A stretch of 64,000 nucleotides of DNA from Synergistaceae bacterium UBA6101 (GTDB lineage: Bacteria; Synergistota; Synergistia; Synergistales; Synergistaceae), in assembly GCA_002428495.1 (NCBI GenBank), contig DIWR01000011.1, forward strand, positions 150,437 to 214,436, written 5' to 3'. Below are positions 16,197 through 25,026 of the stretch, one piece after another. The number at the start of each line of letters is the position of its first letter. Position 1 is the first letter of the stretch. A program made the position numbers and the translations under genes. Below the pieces are notes generated by a model. The model saw only the letters and a program-made list of their open reading frames with translations. It did not search any database and had not been told where the DNA came from.

Positions 16197-17351
16197 TTAT
16201 TGAGCATGTGCGGCTTCCAGCCTGCTGTCATTGTTTTCCATCGTGTGTTTTTTCACTGCTGCAAGGAGCTCCTCGAAACCTTCGCCTGTAAGGGCACATA
16301 TCTTTACGGTCTCTTCGCCTCTCGCACGCAGCTCCATTGCAGTAAAATCAGCTTCTGATCCGGTCTTGTCTATCTTATTCAGTACTACTATCCTTGGCAG
16401 ATCATCTGCTTTGAGCTCTTTTAGGGTATGCAGAACTATGTCCATATTTCCGACAGGGTCCTTGTCCGCTGAGTCGATCACCAGCAGGAGCAGGTCGGCG
16501 CCTGACACCTCTTCAAGTGTCGCCCTGAATGCTGCCACAAGTTCAGGGGGCAGCTTGCGAATAAATCCTACCGTGTCTGAGAGCAGAAAACTTCCGCCGT
16601 CCCTGAAGCTGATCTTTCTTACTACAGTGTCAAGGGTCGAGAAAAGCTGATCTGCCGCCAATATCCCGCAGTCTTTTGAAAGCGACCCCAAAAGGGTGGA
16701 TTTGCCGCTGTTCGTATAGCCTACCAATGCGGCGGTAAAAGCTCCGTCCTTTTTGCGTCTTTCCCGTCTGTCCCTTCTTCTGTCCTTGACAGCTTCCAGG
16801 CGCGAAGTGATGCTTTTCATACGCCTTTCGAGCTTCCTTCTGTGCCTTTCGAACTCCGTTTCTCCCGGACCCCTCGTACCTATGCCTCCGCCTGTCCTTG
16901 ACATCTGGTGACCGAGACCTTTCAGGCTCGGTATCTCATATCTGTACTGGGCAAGCTCCACCTGCAGTTTGGCTTCTGCGGTGTGGGCCCTGCTTTCGAA
17001 TATTTTCATTATTACAAAAGCCCTGTCCCAGACAGTCATGGAGGTCAGCTTCTGGAGGTTGCTTTTTTGCGTCGGGCTCAGGAAGTCATCTACAACAAGA
17101 AGCGTCGCTTCTGATTTCTGTGCAAAATCCTTTATCTCCTCTGCCTTGCCTGAACCTACAAAGCTGGCCGGGTCAGGGGTGCTCCTTTTCTGTATGACCC
17201 TCGCCATGGTTGGTATACCCAAATTTTCCAGAAGCATTACCAGCTCGTCAAGCGAAACTTCCGTATCGTCTGCGCTGTTGATATCAACTCCGCAAACTAT
17301 TGCTTTTTTAGGTTTTAATGAAAGATCAATGGATCTTTTCTGCCTGCTCAA
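16197..17351 (-). CDS. hflX: GTPase HflX
   Basis: 384 residues. HflX is a ribosome-splitting GTPase acting in stress recovery. N-terminal HflX domain: PDPASFVGSGKAEEI, then VELAQYRYEIPSLKG and GGIGTRGPGETEFE; a basic coiled coil at ~175-205; the G domain VGYTNSGKSTLL, DTVGFIRKLP, NKID. It overlaps the cmk stop by four bases. Confidence 0.95.
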   Translation of the reverse strand: MSRQKRSIDLSLKPKKAIVCGVDINSADDTEVSLDELVMLLENLGIPTMARVIQKRSTPDPASFVGSGKAEEIKDFAQKSEATLLVVDDFLSPTQKSNLQKLTSMTVWDRAFVIMKIFESRAHTAEAKLQVELAQYRYEIPSLKGLGHQMSRTGGGIGTRGPGETEFERHRRKLERRMKSITSRLEAVKDRRRDRRERRKKDGAFTAALVGYTNSGKSTLLGSLSKDCGILAADQLFSTLDTVVRKISFRDGGSFLLSDTVGFIRKLPPELVAAFRATLEEVSGADLLLLVIDSADKDPVGNMDIVLHTLKELKADDLPRIVVLNKIDKTGSEADFTAMELRARGEETVKICALTGEGFEELLAAVKKHTMENNDSRLEAAHAQ

Positions 17352-18031
17352 TTCTCTTTAGTATCTCCCTGTTCTCTTGCTAAACTGACGATAACGTCAG
17401 TGACTTCTTCGATAGTCATTCTTGTGCTGTCCAGTATCACACAGCCGGCTGCGGGACGCAGGGGAGCTATTTCCCTGTTCATGTCATAGAGGTCTCTTTC
17501 GTTGACATACTTGAGTATTTCCCCATAGTCCGCTTTTTCGCCACGGGCAAGCCTCTCCAGGTAACGGCGTTTTGCCCGTTCTTCCGCATCCGCTGTAAGG
17601 AATATCTTAAGATCGGCGTTGGGGAAAACAACAGTACCCATATCTCTGCCGTCTGCAACAAGACCATTGGAAGCCTGTTCTCTCTGCAGCCCAATAAGGA
17701 CATCCCGGACAGGCTTGAGCGCTGAATAAGACGACACTGACGCATCAACGTCCGGTGTGCGGATCTCGGCAGTTACATCGCGGCCATTGACCGACACCCT
17801 GCCGTCTGATAAAGAGATCGATATCCCGGTCAGGACTGCCTCTATCTTATTCGTTTCTCCGGGAGCTACAGACCGATCTTTTAGAAACCATGCCACTGCC
17901 CTGTAGATAGCACCTGTATCAAGGTAGGGAAGACCAAGCTTCTCTGCGGCGATCTTTGCTACAGTACTTTTGCCTGCCCCTGCGGGTCCATCTATCGTTA
18001 TAACAAGCGTACGGACAATTTTTTCATTCAT
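17348..18031 (-). CDS. cmk: Cytidylate kinase
   Basis: 227 residues; phosphorylates CMP/dCMP. IDGPAGAGKSTVAKIAA is the P-loop, GLPYLDTGAIYRAVAW the substrate region, and GRDMGTVVFPNADLKIFLTA the GRD(I/M)GT motif. The ATG at 18031 has GGGAG upstream. A 98-bp gap without a recognisable gene separates it from rluB. Confidence 0.96.
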   Translation of the reverse strand: MNEKIVRTLVITIDGPAGAGKSTVAKIAAEKLGLPYLDTGAIYRAVAWFLKDRSVAPGETNKIEAVLTGISISLSDGRVSVNGRDVTAEIRTPDVDASVSSYSALKPVRDVLIGLQREQASNGLVADGRDMGTVVFPNADLKIFLTADAEERAKRRYLERLARGEKADYGEILKYVNERDLYDMNREIAPLRPAAGCVILDSTRMTIEEVTDVIVSLAREQGDTKEN

Positions 18032-18129
18032 TTGAAAACTCCCTCACATGACTGATGGCAACACAAAAACTTTCCGGGCCTGATATTTGGGACCGAAACT
18101 TTCATAAAGAGACATTCCTTAAACTCTTA

Positions 18130-18867
18130 TTATACTATCTTTCCGTCTTTAATATAACTCCAAAGTTCTTCCCTGCTGACTGAAATATAGCTGCCGGTAT
18201 TCAGCTCTCTTAGTTCCAGACTGCCTATCCTTCGCCTTATAAGCCTTCTGACATCATTCCCCAGGGAGCGTACCATGAGGCGTATCTCTCTTTTTATCCC
18301 CTCTCCCAGTACCACTTCAAACCAACATTGAAGGGGGCTGCGTCCGATCCGGCGCACTGAGATCGGCTTAAGGAAGAGTCCTTCGCATTCCACACCTTTT
18401 GTCCACTCTATGAGCTTCTCTTCCGGCAATGGTTTCCTTAGTTCGACTTCGTAGGTCTTCGTTATTCCTTTTGAAGGATGGATGAGTTCCTGGGAAAACA
18501 TCCCGTCATTTGTAAGGATCATAAGTCCCTCGCTCTCCCTGTCCAGCCTGCCGACCGGGAAGAGACGGTATTTGTCCATCTCAGGCGGGAGTATATCGAT
18601 GACTGTGCGCTCCCTGCTGTCTTCAACTGCGCTGAGTATCCCGCACGGCTTGTTGAAGATCAGATATTTCTGCTTGACAGGCGAGATCTCTTTGCCTTCA
18701 AACATCACAACGTCACTTTCCATGACCTGCCTTCCGGGCTCAGTCACCGCTTCTCCGTTGATACAGACCTTTCCGGCCAGTATGTGTTCTTCTACTTTAC
18801 GTCTTGCGCCGATCCCACAAAGAGCTAGGTACCTGTTCAGTCTGATGCTGTTTTTAGATTCTCTCAT
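18130..18867 (-). CDS. rluB: Pseudouridine synthase RluB/RsuA family
   Basis: 245 residues from ATG 18867. An S4 RNA-binding domain (RLNRYLALCGIGARRKVEEHI) is followed by the synthase domain with FNKPCGILSAV and the catalytic-Asp motif PVGRLDRESEGLMILTND. Members modify 23S U2605 (RluB) or 16S U516 (RsuA); position after scpA-scpB favours RluB. The start overlaps scpB by 14 bp; an ATG three codons earlier is equally possible. Confidence 0.92.
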   Translation of the reverse strand: MRESKNSIRLNRYLALCGIGARRKVEEHILAGKVCINGEAVTEPGRQVMESDVVMFEGKEISPVKQKYLIFNKPCGILSAVEDSRERTVIDILPPEMDKYRLFPVGRLDRESEGLMILTNDGMFSQELIHPSKGITKTYEVELRKPLPEEKLIEWTKGVECEGLFLKPISVRRIGRSPLQCWFEVVLGEGIKREIRLMVRSLGNDVRRLIRRRIGSLELRELNTGSYISVSREELWSYIKDGKIV

Positions 18868-19483
18868 CGTTATCATCTTCTTCTGTTCCGTTTTCAGCTC
18901 TTTCGGAGGGATCGAAAGCAGCCTCTTCTGACCTGTAATCTTTGAGCTCGTCAAGCGAGGGCAGAGAATTTATCCCCGTAAGTCCAAATATTTCGAGAAA
19001 CCGGTCAGTCGTTCTGAACAGCAGAGGAGAACCAACGCTTTTTTTTCTCCCGGCTATCCTGACAAGCCCATGCTTCATAAGGGTATCTACTACTCTGTCA
19101 CATCTTACAGAACGGATATCCTCTATCTCAGAACGGGTGACAGGCTGATTATACGCAATTACAGAGAGTGTCTCAAGGGCTGCTTTGCTTAACCTGACCT
19201 TCTGCAGTGATACAGAGTTTGAGAACGCTTCGATCACTTCGGCAAGGTCAGGCGATGTCGCCATCTGCCATCCGCCCGCGACAAAAAGGATAGTCAGGCC
19301 GTGTGATCTTGCATATGTATCTTTCAGAGTTTTCACTGCGTTATCCACTCTGGTTTGGGAAACTCCAAGATATGATGCTATCTCCTGACTGGACACAGGC
19401 TGAGGAGAGACGAACAGCATAGCCTCGACCTGCCTCTCCAGAAGACCCATCCCGCTCTTTTCATTTTCATCAAACTGCTGCAA
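18854..19483 (-). CDS. scpB: Segregation and condensation protein B
   Basis: 209 residues; ScpB dimers link ScpA to SMC for chromosome segregation. Winged-helix features include LLERQVEAMLFVSPQPVSSQEIA and LSKAALETLSVIAYNQPVTRSEIEDIR, the most conserved ScpB segment. The acidic C-terminal tail (about 35 residues) is poorly conserved. It overlaps scpA by 14 bp. Confidence 0.95.
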   Translation of the reverse strand: MQQFDENEKSGMGLLERQVEAMLFVSPQPVSSQEIASYLGVSQTRVDNAVKTLKDTYARSHGLTILFVAGGWQMATSPDLAEVIEAFSNSVSLQKVRLSKAALETLSVIAYNQPVTRSEIEDIRSVRCDRVVDTLMKHGLVRIAGRKKSVGSPLLFRTTDRFLEIFGLTGINSLPSLDELKDYRSEEAAFDPSERAENGTEEDDNDERI

Positions 19484-20261
19484 CTAGAACATCTCCCAAC
19501 GTTTCTGGCTGAGTGATCCTTACCATTCCAAGGCGCGACATTTCGAGCAGGGCAAGCAGCGTAACTATAAGAATTTTTTTATTCTTCTCCTCAAGGAGGT
19601 CCCTCAGAGAGAGTTCCTTTTTTCTTACACTGCGCAGAAGTTCTTCCATCCTCTGCTCCACTTGCCGTTCCTCAGGGATGGCATCGGGGATATCGTCCCA
19701 GATAGATTCTTCACAGTAGTCGCCTAAATTTCTATTTTTATTGTATCTGTCCAGCAGCTGCCACCAGAGGGAAGCAAGCCCGTAAAGGTCACCGAGGTCA
19801 TAAAAGGGTGTGTTTTCCTCGTCAGCGATCCTGATAAAAGAACATTCCCTCTCCCTTTGAAGCGATGCAAGATATGCCGCTGCGTTCCTGTACGGCCTGA
19901 AGATCTCGATCATCCTCCTGAGCTCTTCCTCGTCGGTGTACATGTCTTCATCCGGGATATATTCGTCTTCATCAGCGTCACGCTGGGCGGGAAAAAGCGA
20001 ATGGACCTTCCTCAAAAGGAGTCTGCTGGCAAAAGAAAAAAACTCGGCCATCTCGTTAAGTGTAGTACGTTTACTGTTCACAAGGAACCTTACATACTGG
20101 GATACCAGCTCAGTCAGGTTAAGCTGCGCAGGATCCATCTCCCTGCTTTCGACCATATGGCACAAAAGGTCAAGCGGACCGGAAAAAGTCCCGAGCTGAA
20201 CTTCGAAACCACTCAGGTCCTCTTTTTCGTTTTTAGTCACTGTTTCGGACTGTTCTGTCAA
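19470..20261 (-). CDS. scpA: Segregation and condensation protein A
   Basis: 263 residues; the kleisin of the bacterial SMC complex. VQLGTFSGPLDLLCHMVESREMD and the FSFASRLLLRKVHSLFP helix are typical, with a C-terminal winged helix (VTLLALLEMSRLGMVRITQ). It lies between trpS (7-bp gap) and scpB. Confidence 0.95.
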   Translation of the reverse strand: MTEQSETVTKNEKEDLSGFEVQLGTFSGPLDLLCHMVESREMDPAQLNLTELVSQYVRFLVNSKRTTLNEMAEFFSFASRLLLRKVHSLFPAQRDADEDEYIPDEDMYTDEEELRRMIEIFRPYRNAAAYLASLQRERECSFIRIADEENTPFYDLGDLYGLASLWWQLLDRYNKNRNLGDYCEESIWDDIPDAIPEERQVEQRMEELLRSVRKKELSLRDLLEEKNKKILIVTLLALLEMSRLGMVRITQPETLGDVLVAAV

Positions 20262-20268
20262 TTTTTCC

Positions 20269-21264
20269 TCAATGAAGAAGTCCCATCGCCTTATATACGT
20301 CTTCCATTGTCTTTTCCGCTACTGAGCGTGCGCGTGCTGCGCCGGACTCGAGGATCTGCATCATGTCGTCCTCGCGTTCCTCGTAATAAGCCCGGCGTTC
20401 CTGTATCGGCCCCATCATTTTTTCGAGGTGCACCATAAGTTTCTTTTTGCAGTCCACACAGCCAATACCAGCAGTCACACATCCCTCGTGTATCTCGGAC
20501 ATCTCCTGCGCATCCCTGTTGAAGAATTTGTGTATATCCCAGACCGGGCACTTCTCCGGTGTCCCAGGGTCGGTCCGTCTCTCTCTTGCGGGATCTGTTG
20601 TCATTGTCCTGAGTTTTTCCCATATAGTTTTCATATCATCTGCGATGTCCAGCGCGTTGCCGTAGGATTTGCTCATTTTACGTCCGTCAGTACCCGGCAT
20701 TTTGGCGGAAGGTGTAAGCAGTGTCTCAGGTACAGGGAATATATCGCCATAGAAGTGGTTGAACCTTCGCGCGACCTCTCTTGAAAGTTCGAGATGAGGT
20801 CCCTGGTCTTCTCCCACTGGAACCGCCCATGATTTATATAGCAGGATGTCGCCTGCCATAAGCACAGGATATCCCAGGAAGGCATACGTGGAAAGATCCT
20901 TGTTCTGTAGGTTAAGTATCTGCTCTTTGTATGTCGGACAGCGCTCAAGCCATCCAAGAGGAGTTATCATCGAAAGGGCAAGGTGTATCTCGGCATGCTG
21001 CTTTACATGCGACTGGATAAATATCGAAGATTTCTCAGGATCCACCCCGACCGCAAGCCAGTCAAGCAGGATCTCCCTGCAGTTTTCCCTGATTTTGCTG
21101 CAGTCCGCATAATCCGACATCATAGCATGCCAGTCAACGATCCCCCAGAAACAATTATAATCGTTCTGGAGCTTTACCCAGTTGATCAGTGCACCTGCCA
21201 TATGGCCGTAGTGAAGTTTGCCTGTCGGCCTCATTCCGCTGAAAATCCTCTTTTGTTCGTTCAT
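20269..21264 (-). CDS. trpS: Tryptophanyl-tRNA synthetase
   Basis: 331 residues from ATG 21264. A class I aminoacyl-tRNA synthetase: RIFSGMRPTGKLHYGHMAG carries the HIGH-type motif (here HYGH) and GRKMSKSYGNALDIAD the KMSKS loop; the GEDQGPH segment is typical. The N-terminal MRPTGKLHYGH version belongs to the Thermotoga/Synergistes-like branch rather than the E. coli IQPSGxLTIGN form. It heads the long housekeeping operon. Confidence 0.96.
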   Translation of the reverse strand: MNEQKRIFSGMRPTGKLHYGHMAGALINWVKLQNDYNCFWGIVDWHAMMSDYADCSKIRENCREILLDWLAVGVDPEKSSIFIQSHVKQHAEIHLALSMITPLGWLERCPTYKEQILNLQNKDLSTYAFLGYPVLMAGDILLYKSWAVPVGEDQGPHLELSREVARRFNHFYGDIFPVPETLLTPSAKMPGTDGRKMSKSYGNALDIADDMKTIWEKLRTMTTDPARERRTDPGTPEKCPVWDIHKFFNRDAQEMSEIHEGCVTAGIGCVDCKKKLMVHLEKMMGPIQERRAYYEEREDDMMQILESGAARARSVAEKTMEDVYKAMGLLH

Positions 21265-21291
21265 TCGTTCCACTGTCCCTTCTAAAGTTAC

Positions 21292-21312
21292 GCCGGCCCC
21301 TGACGGGGCGGC
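21292..21312 (-). other. GC-rich hairpin between nif3 and trpS
   Basis: GCCGGCCCC-TGAC-GGGGCGGC forms an eight- to nine-bp stem with one mismatch and a tetraloop, with no U tract. It lies in the 65-bp gap upstream of trpS. It may be a weak terminator or leader hairpin; no T-box features are present. Confidence 0.4.
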
Positions 21313-21329
21313 AATATATGCTGATTATC

Positions 21330-22115
21330 CTACAGTATAAATTTTTCTCTGTCTGTTTCAGGGATCAACTCTGCTATCAGCCCTGTCTCTTTTTCAATTA
21401 TAGATTTTAGCCTGGGCAGGCTGGCCCTTTCCATCTCTCCATGGTCGACATCGATAAGTTTGAGCCTGCAGTTGAGCGCATCCTGCCTGTTGTGGTATGA
21501 CATGTCTGCCGTAACAAAGAGCGATGCGCCCTTCTCTGCAGCCTTCGGCCACATATCGCCGCACGAACCGCCTCCCAGAGCTATTTTCTTGATCATGGCG
21601 TTACGGCTGCCGTATCCTGTGCATGATGAAAGGCACCATCGTTCTTTTATCAGTTTCATAACGGTCTCAAAAGGCATAGGCATCATAAGCTCTCCGACTG
21701 CTCCCATTCCCCATGAGGAGGACAGTTCAGCCGGCGGTGTAAGAGGTTCAATATCATCAAGGCCAAGAAGTTCCGCAAGCGTAAAATTGACACCCTCCGG
21801 TGATGAATCCCAGTTGGTATGCGCAGCATATAATGAGAGGCCGTTTTTTATGGCCATGACCATTGCTTTGCCTGCAGGCCTGTCAGGTATGATATTCTTC
21901 AAGGGGCTGAAAATGATGGGATGATGCGTAACGAGAAGCTGACAGCCTGACCGGGTGGCCTTTAAAACTGTTTCTTCAGTCACATCGAGGGCAATGCCTG
22001 CCTTAACTATTTCCGAATCAGGATCTCCCACGAGCAGTCCGGAGTTATCCCATTCCTCGGACCATGTAAGGGGCATTCTTTTTTCTATAAGACTTACGAC
22101 ATCTCGCAGTTTCAT
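21330..22115 (-). CDS. NIF3-family protein (GTP cyclohydrolase I type 2 / YqfO-like)
   Basis: 261 residues. EWDNSGLLVGD, VTHHPIIFSPLKNI, AAHTNWD and GGGSCGDMW include the metal-ligand histidines and aspartates of the NIF3 (dinuclear-metal) fold. Members are often annotated as GTP cyclohydrolase type 2, but the biochemical role is unsettled in most species. The small form without the central PII-like insert is seen here. Confidence 0.9.
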   Translation of the reverse strand: MKLRDVVSLIEKRMPLTWSEEWDNSGLLVGDPDSEIVKAGIALDVTEETVLKATRSGCQLLVTHHPIIFSPLKNIIPDRPAGKAMVMAIKNGLSLYAAHTNWDSSPEGVNFTLAELLGLDDIEPLTPPAELSSSWGMGAVGELMMPMPFETVMKLIKERWCLSSCTGYGSRNAMIKKIALGGGSCGDMWPKAAEKGASLFVTADMSYHNRQDALNCRLKLIDVDHGEMERASLPRLKSIIEKETGLIAELIPETDREKFIL

Positions 22116-22188
22116 GATGATCCTCCCGTTTATCGTAGCTTTCCTATTCTATTATACACAGCCTGACCAGTCAAAGAAGAGAAAAAAA

Positions 22189-23229
22189 TCAGCTGTAATC
22201 TCCCCGTTCGACCGGCATTTCGTAACCTATCCCTTCGATCTTCTGCCTTACATAGGCCAGACTCTCAGAAGCATCGTCAGATGTGCCTATCTTATTGTCG
22301 TAGAGTATGTAATTTTTGCGCGCATCCAATGGCGAAATGTTCGGCATTACCACATTCGCTCCTGCGAGTATCCCCTGTTCCCTGCCGTCGGATCTTACAG
22401 TTCCCAGAGCAGTGGTGGCTGGCAAAAGCACCCTTGGCAGCATCAGCCTGACAAGGCTCAGCATGAAGAGTGAGTCCTCCGCTCTGCCCGCAGGGTGATC
22501 CCCGAAAGGTGTCTCCCTGTGAGGAATAAATGGGCCTAGGCCTACCATTTGCGGTCCGAACTCTTTAATAAAGAGAAGATCGTCCGCCAGGTTATCTTTT
22601 GTCTGGAAGGGAGATCCGACCATCATGCCGCATCCGGTCTGAAAACCGATCTCCTTGAGGTCATAAAGACACCTCTTCCTCTCCCTCAGTGTGAGGGCAG
22701 GTGGATGCAGCAGCGAGTAATGTGAATCACAGGCGGTCTCATGCCTTAGCAGATACCTGTCCGCTCCTGCGTCAAAGAGCCTTTGATATGATCTTCTCTC
22801 TTTTTCCCCGAGAGAGAGGGTAATTGCGCAGTCGCTGTATTTGTACTTGATGCTGCTTATTATTTTTACCAGAAGGTCATCTGTGAGATAGCTGTCTTCT
22901 CCTCCCTGAAAGACAAAGGTTCTAAACCCTGCCTCATATCCCCAGTCGCAGCAGTAATAGATCTCATCCTCCGAAAGTCTGTATCTGACCGCATTGGAGT
23001 TGCTTTTTCTTATGCCGCAGTAGTAGCAGTCGTTCCTGCAGTAGTTGGATATCTCCACAAGTCCCCTTGAATATATCTTTCTGCCAAAGATCGAGACTGA
23101 TGTTTTCATCGCCTTTTCGGCAGCATACATTCTATCCTCTTTACTGTACGAAGACAGAAGTTCAACAAGCTCTTCTTTGGGCAGGATCCCGGCCTTTGCA
23201 AGATAATCTATCCTTGTGATGTTATCCAT
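22189..23229 (-). CDS. hydE: Radical SAM [FeFe]-hydrogenase maturase HydE-like
   Basis: 346 residues from ATG 23229. EISNYCRNDCYYCGIR carries the radical-SAM CxxxCxxC cluster in the HydE style, followed by FQGGEDSYLTDDLL and GLGPFIPHRETPFGDHP. HydE acts with HydF and HydG in building the H-cluster of [FeFe] hydrogenases. Neither partner nor a hydrogenase gene is in the window, so it must work with genes elsewhere. PylB (methylornithine synthase) is the closest alternative family; the overall motifs fit HydE better. A TTG at 23250 is an alternative start. Confidence 0.8.
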   Translation of the reverse strand: MDNITRIDYLAKAGILPKEELVELLSSYSKEDRMYAAEKAMKTSVSIFGRKIYSRGLVEISNYCRNDCYYCGIRKSNSNAVRYRLSEDEIYYCCDWGYEAGFRTFVFQGGEDSYLTDDLLVKIISSIKYKYSDCAITLSLGEKERRSYQRLFDAGADRYLLRHETACDSHYSLLHPPALTLRERKRCLYDLKEIGFQTGCGMMVGSPFQTKDNLADDLLFIKEFGPQMVGLGPFIPHRETPFGDHPAGRAEDSLFMLSLVRLMLPRVLLPATTALGTVRSDGREQGILAGANVVMPNISPLDARKNYILYDNKIGTSDDASESLAYVRQKIEGIGYEMPVERGDYS

Positions 23230-23354
23230 GTATTTAAATCGTCCCTTCAATTCAGGCTTAACAGTTTATATTCTAGTGAATCCTATCACGAACGTTTTTC
23301 ACCTACAAGGATAAAATGACTACTTTTTGATTACTTCTACACGCCTCTTCTAAT

Positions 23355-23384
23355 TTGACAACAAAATAACAGGGGGATGATAAT
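23355..23384 (+). promoter_or_regulatory. Promoter of the glutamate-synthase-like gene
   Basis: TTGACA (23355-23360), an 18-bp spacer and GATAAT (23379-23384) lie just before an AAAGGAAAGG RBS and the ATG at 23402. The 172-bp gap also has to contain the hydE promoter on the other strand. Confidence 0.65.
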
Positions 23385-23401
23385 AGGGAAAGGAAAGGCA
23401 G

Positions 23402-24928
23402 ATGATGAAAATGTCTTACAACTTGGATCTAAGCTCAGGATTTAACGGTACCAGGCTCAGGACTCCGGACCACTCATCCTGTTCGGGAATGTGTTCCGAC
23501 TGCGTACAGGAGTGTCCCGCCCTTTGCGAGATAGGTTTATCCGCTATAAGGGGAGAAGAGGCCGCCTATCCTTCTCACCCGGACGGCAGCCAGTTCGCTT
23601 CCGAAAAGAAATATCCCTTTAATTTTTCAGATTTCAATATCAACGGACGTGTCTTTGGAGCACAGGGACTGCCTGAAGATCCTGACGTAGCACATCCTCT
23701 CAGCGTTGACTTAAAGCGCAGTCTTGGTTCGATATATCCGGTAATGCAAAAAATGCCGATCATTCTGCCTGCTGTTGCAAAGCTGAACTGGAAAGACTAT
23801 TACGCAGGAGCTGCAATGAGTGGCGTTAGCGCCGTAATAGGAGAAGCTGTTGTAAACAAGGATAAGGATGTTGTATTTTCAAACGGCAAAGTAACATCTT
23901 CGCCCCTTATAAAAGAGATGCTCTCGTCCTTCAGAAACTATGAGAGAGGTTATGGAGACATAGTCCTGCAGGCAAACTATGATGATGTCTCTTACGGAGT
24001 GCTTGAATACGCTATCGAAAAACTTGGCGTAAAAAGTGTTGAACTGAAACTTGGGCAAGCTGCAAAGGGAATTCAGGCAATATCAAAAAAACTTCAATAC
24101 GAAGAGGCAATACTCCTCAGAGCAAAAGGAAGACTGGTTTTCCCTGACCCCGATTCAGAAGAGGTCCTGAAACTGATCGCCTCGGGCTTCAAGCCCGCTT
24201 TCAGGGCAATGGGGCGCCTTCCGATGTACACAGAAGAAAGTCTTGCCGGATACATCAGGGATCTTAGGTCATTTGGCGCAAAAAGGGTATTGATCAAGGT
24301 CGGCGGGTACGATAAGAATGATTTGGAACTGGTGCTCAAAATAGCTTCCGAGGCATCTGCAGATTTGGTTACCTTTGACGGGGCCGGTGGTGGGACCGGA
24401 GACAGTCCATGCAAAATGATGAACGAATGGGGCATGCCAACAATGTTCCTTGAAAGTATCGTATGGGACATTATGGATAAGATGAAAAAAGACGGCAAAA
24501 CACTACCCTGCACGGCGATCACAGGAGGTTTCTCTCTCGAGGACAGTGTTTTCAAGGGGCTTGCCTTTGGAGCTCCGTACGTTTCCTTTGTTGGCCTCTG
24601 CAGGGCCCCAATGGCTGCTGCAATGTTCGGCAAAATGGTAGGAGAAGGAATTAATAAGCAGGAGATCCCGCCATCTGTAAAAAAATTCGGATCCTCGTCC
24701 GAAGAAATATTTAATGATATGCAGGAGCTTTGCATGTTATACGGCAAGGATGCAAAAAATATCCCTATGGGAGCCGTCGGCCTATTTTCATATCTGGCCC
24801 GTGTAAGCTTCGGTCTAAAACTTCTCATGGCTCTAAACAGAAAATTCTGCATTGAGTACATTGATAGATCGGATCTTATCCCCCTCACAAAACCTGTTAA
24901 GAAGCTTCTCAAAGAGCCTTGGCTCTGA
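23402..24928 (+). CDS. Stand-alone FMN-binding glutamate synthase domain protein
   Basis: 508 residues. The C-terminal two thirds match the GltS (GOGAT FMN barrel) domain: LVTFDGAGGGTGDSP is the phosphate/FMN-binding loop and AITGGFSLEDSVFKGLAFGA the following barrel strand. The N-terminus has five cysteines in CSGMCSDCVQECPALCEIG (residues 28-43), probably an Fe-S site, in a position where GltB has its glutaminase; the glutaminase itself is absent. Related stand-alone proteins occur in archaea and anaerobes. It could use ammonia or another electron partner; the true substrate is not known. Three ATGs in a row (23402, 23405, 23411) are possible starts. Confidence 0.75.
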   Translation: MMKMSYNLDLSSGFNGTRLRTPDHSSCSGMCSDCVQECPALCEIGLSAIRGEEAAYPSHPDGSQFASEKKYPFNFSDFNINGRVFGAQGLPEDPDVAHPLSVDLKRSLGSIYPVMQKMPIILPAVAKLNWKDYYAGAAMSGVSAVIGEAVVNKDKDVVFSNGKVTSSPLIKEMLSSFRNYERGYGDIVLQANYDDVSYGVLEYAIEKLGVKSVELKLGQAAKGIQAISKKLQYEEAILLRAKGRLVFPDPDSEEVLKLIASGFKPAFRAMGRLPMYTEESLAGYIRDLRSFGAKRVLIKVGGYDKNDLELVLKIASEASADLVTFDGAGGGTGDSPCKMMNEWGMPTMFLESIVWDIMDKMKKDGKTLPCTAITGGFSLEDSVFKGLAFGAPYVSFVGLCRAPMAAAMFGKMVGEGINKQEIPPSVKKFGSSSEEIFNDMQELCMLYGKDAKNIPMGAVGLFSYLARVSFGLKLLMALNRKFCIEYIDRSDLIPLTKPVKKLLKEPWL

Positions 24929-24953
24929 TAAAATTCTATTCTTCAACAAAACA

Positions 24954-24993
24954 GGGAACGGCCTCTGCCCCATATAAGGGAGAGGCCGTTCCT
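24954..24993. terminator. Hairpin terminator between convergent genes
   Basis: A stem of 12 bp (GGAACGGCCTCT/AGAGGCCGTTCC) extended by a CCC/GGG inner pair. It sits between the GltS-like gene and livF, which converge. The flanks are T-rich on the minus-strand side (CTGTTTTGTTG) and weak on the plus side, so it probably serves livF at least. Confidence 0.7.
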
Positions 24994-25026
24994 ATAATGA
25001 TCTGGATCTATTTGTTGCCGGGACCT

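Noticed and set aside
22189..23229. Assignment as biotin synthase BioB
   Set aside because: It has the HydE-like SNYCRNDCYYCGIR cluster and FQGGED motif rather than the BioB motifs, and no biotin genes are nearby.
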